Part shown: one piece after another, positions 1-4,388 of the stretch | Position numbering within the stretch: position 1 is the first letter of the stretch | Layout of the letters: each line of letters opens with the position of its first letter | Assembly: GCA_040235565.1 (NCBI GenBank) | Contig: JBECLA010000155.1 | Location: 1-7,821 of the forward strand | Origin: JAHEIJ01 sp040235565 | GTDB taxonomy: Bacteria > Pseudomonadota > Gammaproteobacteria > UBA6429 > Thiohalophilaceae | Direction of reading: 5' to 3' | Length of the DNA: 7,821 bases | Made by a program: the position numbers and the translations under genes | The notes under the pieces: generated by a model | Told to the model about the DNA's origin: nothing | What the model saw: the letters and a program-made list of their open reading frames with translations, nothing else | Databases searched by the model: none

Positions 1-563
1 TTGCCAAAGGCATTGGTATCAATACCCGCGACAATAAACTGAAACACCAGCACGGCCAGCAGCGCGCCAATGGGATCGATAACGATACCTTCCCAGCGAA
101 GAATACTGGCCACATGTCTGGTGGGCCGAACGCTGCGCAGCATGGGGACAATGACCGTTGGCCCGGTAACGACGGTGAGAGCGCCAAACAAAATGGCAAG
201 TTGCGGTTGAAAATCCAGCAACCAGTAGGTGGCGAAGCTGGTCACTGCCCAGGTGACCAGTAATCCTGTACTGACAAGGCGCCGAACCACATGCTCAAGG
301 CCTTTGATCTCACTGAAACGCAAGGTCAGGCTGCCTTCAAACAGCACAACCGCAACGGCAAGCGAAATAAAGGGGAACAGTAAATCACCAAACAAGACAT
401 CGGGATCAAGCCAGCCGAGTACCGGGCCGAAAAGGATGCCGGTCAAGAGCAGAAACAGGATGGCGGGAAGCTTGATCCACCAGGCGAGCCATTGACAACC
501 CAGGGCAAGGATTCCGATTGAAGTAATGGCAATGGCGGGATTATCTAGCACCAGGGGCACCAT
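1..563 (-). CDS. Cation:proton antiporter, CPA1 family (N-terminal part, runs off left edge)
   Basis: Inner-membrane antiporter that likely exchanges Na+ or K+ for H+ in pH and salt homeostasis. My translation from ATG at 563 gives 187 residues with no stop before the window edge. Hydrophobic stretches at about residues 10-50, 60-78, 97-117, 121-143 and 158-180 look like membrane helices. The motif TGPTVIVPMLR (133-143) is followed by WEGIVIDPIGALLAVLVF (157-174), so Asp163 sits where the ion-binding Asp of CPA1 proteins is expected, but Ile162 replaces the Asn of the usual ND pair. This pattern is, from memory, that of the roughly 600-residue sodium:proton antiporters of Gammaproteobacteria, some with a cytoplasmic TrkA-type C-terminus; that part would lie left of the window. 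The start is fixed by an in-frame TGA 15 bases upstream and a CCAGGT Shine-Dalgarno with about 6 bases of spacing. It lies 90 bp downstream of the methyltransferase gene, so co-transcription is possible but unproven. Ion specificity cannot be read from this part. Confidence 0.85.
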   Translation of the reverse strand, partial: MVPLVLDNPAIAITSIGILALGCQWLAWWIKLPAILFLLLTGILFGPVLGWLDPDVLFGDLLFPFISLAVAVVLFEGSLTLRFSEIKGLEHVVRRLVSTGLLVTWAVTSFATYWLLDFQPQLAILFGALTVVTGPTVIVPMLRSVRPTRHVASILRWEGIVIDPIGALLAVLVFQFIVAGIDTNAFG

Positions 564-653
564 GATGTACCTGGGTCATATCGATGCACAGGCATCTGGC
601 GATAGGTCGTGGTCTCGGGCATCGATATAGGGATGAATGTAAAAAATGCCGCA

Positions 654-1376
654 TCAGTCATTGGTTTTCATAAATTTCAGATAATAATTGTCCCGTAGCA
701 ATTCGGGCTGTTCAAGCAGATTGAAGCCGGCGGCTTCAACCTCCCTGATAACATCGTTCTCATCTGCCCGCACATGAGACATAACCCAGCTGGAGCTTAC
801 ACCAGGCAGTTTGCGAAAATCGATGATAACCAGTTGACCATCCTGGCGTAGTGCCTGATGTATCGACTGCAGCATGGTTTGAGGGTATTCGAAGTGGTGA
901 TAAGTATCACAAAGGAAGACCAGATCGACCGATTCGGCCGGCAGATGCGTGGACTGTTGGCTATTGATGATGCCTATGACGTTGTTATTGCCGTGTGATC
1001 TGGCAGTCTGCAGAATATTTTCGATAAAGTTTTTGGAAATATCAACAGCGTAGACCCGGCCTGATTCCCCGACCTGTTGCGCAAACAAATGAGTATAAAA
1101 GCCGGTTCCGGCACCGATATCGGCGATATGCATACCGGGTTTTAGTCCCAGTGCGGAGACTATAGCTTGTCGCTTGTCATATACTTCCCGCCCGGGCCGT
1201 TCAAACACGCTGACCCAGTGTTCAAATTCCGCATCATAATAGTATTCATTAATATCGGGATTGACGTTCTGTTCTTCAGCTTGAGATGGGTTCACCACCG
1301 CCGAGCACACCAGCAGTGACATTAAAATTATGATGGACGGAGCGTGGTATCTGATGTGGTAAGAAGATGTCAGCAT
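654..1376 (-). CDS. Class I SAM-dependent methyltransferase with N-terminal signal peptide (predicted exported)
   Basis: 240-residue Rossmann-fold methyltransferase of the UbiE/Methyltransf_11-like type; substrate unknown. Residues 1-33 look like a Sec signal: a basic n-region with Arg9, a hydrophobic core IIILMSLLVCSAVV (15-28), and a probable cleavage after SQA (31-33). The cysteine at 24 lacks a proper lipobox. The mature part carries motif I IADIGAGTGFYT (84-95), the acidic post-I residue in VYAVDIS (Asp112), and motif IV-like DLVFLCDTYHHF (151-162). An AGF...NYYLKF tail (216-235) is seen in related exported methyltransferases. The start has no strong Shine-Dalgarno. It follows the stop of the antitoxin-like gene by 18 bp, so translation may be coupled to that gene. 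Export is unusual because S-adenosylmethionine is made in the cytoplasm. The hydrophobic segment could instead be an uncleaved anchor, or translation could start elsewhere, although no better in-frame start precedes motif I. The fold is secure and the location is a prediction. Confidence 0.88.
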   Translation of the reverse strand: MLTSSYHIRYHAPSIIILMSLLVCSAVVNPSQAEEQNVNPDINEYYYDAEFEHWVSVFERPGREVYDKRQAIVSALGLKPGMHIADIGAGTGFYTHLFAQQVGESGRVYAVDISKNFIENILQTARSHGNNNVIGIINSQQSTHLPAESVDLVFLCDTYHHFEYPQTMLQSIHQALRQDGQLVIIDFRKLPGVSSSWVMSHVRADENDVIREVEAAGFNLLEQPELLRDNYYLKFMKTND

Positions 1377-1394
1377 GTTGCACCAATAGCCAGG

Positions 1395-1787
1395 TTATTT
1401 TGTTACCTCTGGATTCGGTATGTGTTCGGCCAGTGCACGGATCTGGCGCATGGTTTCTATATCCCCGGCGAGCAGGTACTGAAGGGGAGTTGCCCCAAAC
1501 AGTTTCTTATGCGGTGAAGATACCCAGTGCGTACGTTGGGAGTGGTGTTTCGGGTAGGCTTTACGCAGTGCGCGGCCAATTGCAAGCAGATGTCCTGCCC
1601 GTTCCAGAACCGCAGGGATCTCAGGCAAGGGTTCACCACCACGAAGCCCCGAGATATCACGCATGCCGAGCAGGGCGGCTTGATTAACCTCGTGAAGCTG
1701 CCAACTGGTAAATAATGCCAGTACAGCGACAGCCAGGGCACGTCGGGTTTCCGTGTCCTTGACCTCAGGTAGCCAGGTTTTCTGCAT
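1395..1787 (-). CDS. MbcA/ParS/Xre-type (DUF2384-like) antitoxin-like protein, no toxin partner visible
   Basis: 130-residue cytoplasmic protein. Residues 18-45 (pattern VLALFTSWQLHEVNQAALLGM) resemble the Xre-like helix-turn-helix segment of MbcA/ParS antitoxins, where a Leu-rich helix, a W-x-L turn and an A-x-LLG helix recur. A middle helix (about 62-82) leads to a C-terminal segment RTHWVSSPHKKLFGATPLQYL followed by LAGDIETMRQIRALAEHI (85-123). This matches the toxin-binding end of the family, W-x-x-x-P-x-x-x-L-x-G-x-x-P-L-x-x-L. These proteins normally neutralise an adjacent RES-domain toxin (an NAD-degrading enzyme) and repress their own operon. No RES-like gene lies on either side: downstream is the exported methyltransferase (18 bp gap) and upstream is tusE. 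An upstream TTG at 1835 would add 16 residues, but it lacks a Shine-Dalgarno and lies inside the candidate promoter, so ATG at 1787 is chosen. It may be a stand-alone regulator rather than a true antitoxin. Family assignment is by motif memory only. Confidence 0.75.
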   Translation of the reverse strand: MQKTWLPEVKDTETRRALAVAVLALFTSWQLHEVNQAALLGMRDISGLRGGEPLPEIPAVLERAGHLLAIGRALRKAYPKHHSQRTHWVSSPHKKLFGATPLQYLLAGDIETMRQIRALAEHIPNPEVTK

Positions 1788-1798
1788 TCCTTTTCCCT
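1788..1798 (-). promoter_or_regulatory. Ribosome binding site that decides the start of the antitoxin-like gene
   Basis: On the minus strand AGGGAAAAGGA directly precedes the ATG at 1787. Its AGGG core is 7 bases from the start codon. This purine-rich site supports the 130-residue form over the 16-residue-longer TTG form. Confidence 0.7.
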
Positions 1799-1814
1799 GA
1801 ATATAACAATTACA

Positions 1815-1842
1815 AGTGTAGTGCTTTTGATTCAAAGGACAA
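1815..1842 (-). promoter_or_regulatory. Candidate promoter for the antitoxin-like/methyltransferase operon
   Basis: Minus-strand reading gives a possible -35 TTGTCC (1842-1837), a 16-base spacer and a possible -10 TACACT (1820-1815). Each hexamer matches the sigma-70 consensus at 4 of 6 positions. The predicted transcript would start near 1808, just before the Shine-Dalgarno. The match is weak and spotted by eye. Confidence 0.3.
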
Positions 1843-1891
1843 CGAATGTGACCGTGGTTTATTAAGCGGGAGGAGATATTTTGTTTATCAG

Positions 1892-1927
1892 AATAAAAAA
1901 AGGGAAAGCTATGCCACTTTCCCTTTT
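1892..1927 (-). terminator. Intrinsic terminator of the tusE-like gene
   Basis: A perfect 11-bp stem pairs AAAAGGGAAAG (1898-1908) with CTTTCCCTTTT (1917-1927) around an 8-base loop. Read on the minus strand it is followed by seven consecutive T (1901-1895, partly within the stem), and it lies 24 bp after the tusE stop. It separates tusE from the antitoxin-like/methyltransferase genes on the same strand. The plus-strand reading has only four T at the end of the stem. Confidence 0.85.
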
Positions 1928-1950
1928 CACTATATGTCGCTGTGGGCTAT

Positions 1951-2286
1951 TTAGCTACAGCCTTTTGGGCGAGGCAGACCGGCGATTTTGTTGGCGCATT
2001 TGATCAGACCGGTGGGGAACAGTGAATAGATATATTTTTGGTCACTGCGATCCTTGCCGTATTTTTGTTTCATGATCTTGGAGAAAGCGCGCGGCTCACA
2101 GACGCTGCCATTATCCTGAAAATATTCTCGTGCGGTCTTGATGATATCCCAGTGTTCTTCCGTCAGTTCGGAGATTTTCTCGTTTTTGGCGATTTCCACT
2201 GCCAGCTCTTCGCTCCACTCGTCCAGATTCTCCAGCCAGCCGGCTTCGCTTAACTGGATAGTTTTGCCGTTAACAACTGCTTCCAT
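1951..2286 (-). CDS. tusE: TusE/DsrC family sulfur-relay protein (variant C-terminal arm)
   Basis: 111-residue cytoplasmic sulfur carrier of the DsrC/TusE family. TusE accepts a persulfide from the TusBCD complex and passes it to MnmA for 2-thiouridine in tRNA wobble positions; DsrC proper works with dissimilatory sulfite reductase. Recognisable parts are the VNGKTIQ start, WSEELAVEIAKNE (24-36), LTEEHWDIIK (41-50), KYIYSLFPTG (84-93) and the flexible arm KIAGLPRPKGCS (100-111). The penultimate Cys110 is the universal sulfur-carrying cysteine. The second DsrC cysteine, 11 residues earlier, is replaced by Asn99, which argues for TusE-type rather than DsrC-type chemistry. Unusually, Cys97 lies two residues before that site and there is a further Cys63. 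Length is typical. A GAGGT Shine-Dalgarno with 8 bases of spacing supports the ATG at 2286. The gene is monocistronic, with its own terminator and a divergent neighbour. No dsr or other tus genes are in the window, so the exact role is open. Confidence 0.88.
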   Translation of the reverse strand: MEAVVNGKTIQLSEAGWLENLDEWSEELAVEIAKNEKISELTEEHWDIIKTAREYFQDNGSVCEPRAFSKIMKQKYGKDRSDQKYIYSLFPTGLIKCANKIAGLPRPKGCS

Positions 2287-2325
2287 CGGTGTTTACCTCG
2301 GGTTTAGAATTTGTAAAGTTGACTA

Positions 2326-2334
2326 ATTCTATCA
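2326..2334 (-). promoter_or_regulatory. Extended -10 promoter element for the tusE-like gene
   Basis: The minus strand reads TGATAGAAT, an extended -10 (TG-N-TAGAAT, 5 of 6 matches to TATAAT). Transcription would start near 2319, giving a leader of about 33 bases that includes the GAGGT Shine-Dalgarno. No convincing -35 was found 17 bases upstream, as expected for extended -10 promoters. Confidence 0.45.
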
Positions 2335-2366
2335 AGAATAATGAGGCAAAACCATATCATTTTCTG

Positions 2367-2386
2367 CTTATATGTTTATATATAAG
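2367..2386. repeat. AT-rich 20-bp inverted repeat in the tusE/receiver intergenic region
   Basis: CTTATAT (2367-2373), a 6-base spacer, then ATATAAG (2380-2386) form a perfect 7-bp dyad in the divergent region. It could be an operator acting on both genes or simply an AT-rich promoter tract. A TATTAT at 2411-2416 is a possible -10 for the plus-strand gene but lacks a convincing -35. Confidence 0.35.
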
Positions 2387-2468
2387 GTATGGGCGAGTCA
2401 GACTAGACGATATTATGGTAAAAATAGTCAGTACTTACTAACCGTGTGGCCTACAGGATATCAAGCGC

Positions 2469-2789
2469 ATGAATATTTTACTTCACACCCACAATCTCAT
2501 GACCCGGGCCCAGCTGGCAGACACCTGGCGCAAGGCCGGGGTCGACGTCATTGCGACTGAAGCCGGCTCTGAACCCGACCTGATCGTGATCGATCTGACA
2601 GCGCCAGCGGCGGTGCAGGAGATCCGGGCCTCGCGCCAGCGATACCCCGGTACCGAGATCCTGGTGTTTGGTCCTCATGTGGATGGTAATGCCTTTAAAC
2701 AGGCAAAGGCAGCGGGGGCAAGCAGTCAGGTTGCCAGGGGTAAAGTGGTTGAACGGGTTCTGAAGCGGATCAAACGAGCTGATGTTTGA
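2469..2789 (+). CDS. Small degenerate CheY-like receiver-domain protein
   Basis: 106-residue stand-alone protein of unknown function with a response-regulator receiver pattern. A first beta strand MNILLHTHN (1-9) is followed by a helix, then PDLIVIDLTAP (36-46), where Asp42 occupies the phospho-acceptor position and Pro46 the usual +4 site. ILVFGPH (64-70) fits strand 4 and AKAAGAS (79-85) fits the loop before strand 5. Key residues are missing: the N-terminal acidic pair is replaced by His-Thr-His (6-8), the strand-4 Thr/Ser is Gly68, and the conserved Lys-Pro after strand 5 is absent (Ala-Arg-Gly 89-91). Mg2+-dependent phosphorylation is therefore unlikely, and it probably acts as a protein-interaction pseudo-receiver. 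The basic C-terminus (KRIKR, 99-103) is notable. AGGA at 2455-2458, 10 bases before the ATG, is a plausible ribosome site. It is divergent from tusE and converges on the photolyase gene. No kinase or output domain is nearby. The fold is inferred from pattern only. Confidence 0.65.
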   Translation: MNILLHTHNLMTRAQLADTWRKAGVDVIATEAGSEPDLIVIDLTAPAAVQEIRASRQRYPGTEILVFGPHVDGNAFKQAKAAGASSQVARGKVVERVLKRIKRADV

Positions 2790-2840
2790 AAGTAGGGAAA
2801 TCCAGATCGGGCCGTGGTTTTTAACAGGACCCGACCCTGC

Positions 2841-4295
2841 TCAGGTAGTGCTACGAATGTACTGCCGATAATGTTGCAGTGCCTGTTCCCGGCTGGCTTT
2901 CAGATCCAGGATCGGTGCGGGGTAATCCTTGCCTATCAGTACGCCACTGGTCTGCTGAATCATGGGCGGGGTGAGTTCCGGCTGATGAATATATTCCGTT
3001 GGCAAACCGGCCAGTTCCGGCACCCAGTGACGAATATACTCGCCGCGCGGATCGAACTTCTGGCTTTGCAACACGGGATTGAAAATACGGAAATAGGGGG
3101 CGGCATCGACACCACAACCGGCTACCCATTGCCAGTTCATGGAGTTCTGCGCCAGGTCGGCATCCACCAGGGTGTCCCAGAACCACTGTGCGCCAAATTG
3201 CCAGTGGATGCCGGCATTTTTGCTGAGGAGTGAGGCGACAAGCATGCGCACCCGGTTATGCATCCAGCCGGTGTGCCATAATTGCCGCATACCGGCGTCA
3301 ACAATCGGAAAGCCGGTCAATCCCTGTTGCCAGGCTTTCAATAGACGTGAGTTGGACCGCCGCTGCCAGGGAAACTGGTTGTAGCGGTCATCAAACGGTT
3401 GGCCTGTGGTGGCAGGAAAGTGCCACAGAATATGGTGGGCGAAATCACGCCACACAAGTTGGCGTAGCAGGGCGGCCACACCGGCCTGTGCCGTTTTGCG
3501 CTTTTGCAGTTGCACAATATGACGAGCGATCTGTCGTACACTCAGCTCGCCAAAGTGAAGGTAAGGTGACAGCCGACTGGTGCCATCAATATCCGGATGA
3601 TCGTGCGTATCAGGATAAGCTGGAATGATTTCGCTGGTATGGGATCGTAACTGCTCCTGGGCGGCAGTCTCACCAACCTGCCAGGTTTGGCGTAGACCTT
3701 TATCCCAGGGAATATCAGGTAGTAGTTCGAGCTTGACCAGTGGCAGAGATGGCAGTTTTTTCGGAACAGGGGGAAAAATTTCTGGTGTGGCCAATAACGC
3801 GGGCAAATTCATTTGTTGTTGATGGGCACGCCAGAACGGAGTGAAAACTTTAAACGGCAGACCGGCTTTATTGAGAATGCTGTCGGGTTCAAGCAACAGG
3901 TTGCCGTTATAAAGAGTGAAGTCGATATTGGCCTTGGTCAGAGTTCGCCGGACTTTAGCATCCCGCTTAATCCCCTCAGGGGTATAACAACGGGTTGTAA
4001 CCACAGCAGTTGCCCGGGTTTCAGCGATTAGTTGCTGCAGTTGTTCAAGGCTGTTGCCGGTGCGAAGGATCAGACGACTCCCCCGTTGCTTGAGATCGCG
4101 GGCAAGTGAAGCCAGACTATGATGCAACCACCAGCGGCTGGCGGCGCCGGGTTGCCACTGACCCTCTTCCTGCGGGGCATGGATGTAAACCGGGATGACA
4201 CGTTCGCCCTGAGTGACAGCCGCATAGAGTGCCGGGTTGTCATACAAACGCAAGTCCGAGCGAAACCAGATGATTATTGAGGCTTTGGCAGCCAT
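2841..4295 (-). CDS. phrB: Deoxyribodipyrimidine photolyase (class I cryptochrome/photolyase family)
   Basis: 484-residue flavoprotein that uses blue or near-UV light to split UV-induced pyrimidine dimers in DNA; length is normal. The N-terminal alpha/beta antenna domain starts at ASIIIWFRSDLRLYDNPAL (5-23). The FAD domain carries RLSPYLHFGEL (241-251), WRDFAHHILWHFP (282-294), GFPIVDAGMRQLWHTGWMHN (328-347) and DADLAQNSMNWQW (378-390), then DAAPYFRIFNP (397-407). Trp310, Trp365 and Trp388 align with the E. coli electron-transfer triad W306/W359/W382, and Asn384 with E. coli Asn378 near FAD N5. Gln279 stands where E. coli has Glu274, the residue that contacts the cyclobutane dimer; Gln there is typical of (6-4) enzymes. 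The second chromophore cannot be told from sequence. The ATG at 4295 is reasonable though its ribosome site is weak. The gene is divergent from rudS across 93 bp, which suggests joint light or stress control. Confidence 0.95.
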   Translation of the reverse strand: MAAKASIIIWFRSDLRLYDNPALYAAVTQGERVIPVYIHAPQEEGQWQPGAASRWWLHHSLASLARDLKQRGSRLILRTGNSLEQLQQLIAETRATAVVTTRCYTPEGIKRDAKVRRTLTKANIDFTLYNGNLLLEPDSILNKAGLPFKVFTPFWRAHQQQMNLPALLATPEIFPPVPKKLPSLPLVKLELLPDIPWDKGLRQTWQVGETAAQEQLRSHTSEIIPAYPDTHDHPDIDGTSRLSPYLHFGELSVRQIARHIVQLQKRKTAQAGVAALLRQLVWRDFAHHILWHFPATTGQPFDDRYNQFPWQRRSNSRLLKAWQQGLTGFPIVDAGMRQLWHTGWMHNRVRMLVASLLSKNAGIHWQFGAQWFWDTLVDADLAQNSMNWQWVAGCGVDAAPYFRIFNPVLQSQKFDPRGEYIRHWVPELAGLPTEYIHQPELTPPMIQQTSGVLIGKDYPAPILDLKASREQALQHYRQYIRSTT

Positions 4296-4331
4296 AGCTC
4301 AGGCAGGCAGAGTTGGTGCAAACATCGAACT

Positions 4332-4360
4332 ATGATGAAGTGTCACCATACGTCTGACAA
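4332..4360 (-). promoter_or_regulatory. Candidate sigma-70 promoter of the photolyase gene
   Basis: On the minus strand TTGTCA (4360-4355, 5 of 6 matches to TTGACA) is followed by a 17-base spacer and CATCAT (4337-4332, 4 of 6). Transcription would begin about 30 bases before the photolyase ATG. This was spotted by eye. Confidence 0.4.
4341..4359. promoter_or_regulatory. TGTCA-N9-TGACA dyad, candidate shared operator of phr and rudS
   Basis: Perfect 5-bp inverted arms TGTCA (4341-4345) and TGACA (4355-4359) are separated by 9 bases. The right arm overlaps the candidate -35 hexamers of both divergent genes, and the dyad occupies most of the phr -35/-10 spacer. That placement is typical of MerR-family sites, and LitR/CarH photoreceptor repressors of that family often control photolyase genes. 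No such regulator gene is in the window, and short arms can arise by chance. Confidence 0.35.
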
Positions 4361-4382
4361 GTCAATAAAACACTGATAGAAA
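4354..4382 (+). promoter_or_regulatory. Candidate extended -10 promoter of rudS
   Basis: CTGACA (4354-4359, 5 of 6 to TTGACA), a 17-base spacer and TAGAAA (4377-4382, 4 of 6) preceded by TGA (extended -10 TG-N). If used, transcription would start close to the ATG at 4389, giving an almost leaderless mRNA. This fits the absence of a Shine-Dalgarno there. Confidence 0.35.
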
Positions 4383-4388
4383 CTGTGG

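Noticed and set aside
229..495. An 88-codon plus-strand open frame at the left end.
   Set aside because: It is the antisense of the antiporter frame, which shows clear membrane helices and CPA1 motifs. The plus-strand translation is a Ser/Thr/Arg-rich shadow.
564..653. The gap between the methyltransferase and antiporter genes, inspected for a terminator at the TTTTTT (minus strand) near 640.
   Set aside because: The T-run is preceded only by ATGCGGCAT, which cannot fold into a stable stem, so no terminator or promoter is called.
1367..1687. A 106-codon plus-strand open frame over the antitoxin-like gene.
   Set aside because: It is antisense to a recognisable DUF2384-like protein with a clear ribosome site, and the translation has no recognisable pattern.
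1788..1835. A 16-residue N-terminal extension of the antitoxin-like protein starting at TTG 1835.
   Set aside because: TTG lacks a Shine-Dalgarno, whereas ATG 1787 has a strong one. The extra residues (Cys- and Tyr-rich) do not look like the family N-terminus.
2805..2836. A hairpin (ATCGGGCC pairing with GGACCCGA with one bulge) between the convergent receiver and photolyase genes, considered as a bidirectional terminator.
   Set aside because: No T-tract follows the stem on either strand, and the loop is long (about 13 bases). An intrinsic terminator cannot be supported.
2814..3233. A 139-codon plus-strand open frame over the 3' end of the photolyase gene.
   Set aside because: It lies opposite the conserved FAD-binding motifs of the photolyase and shows no family features or good ribosome site.
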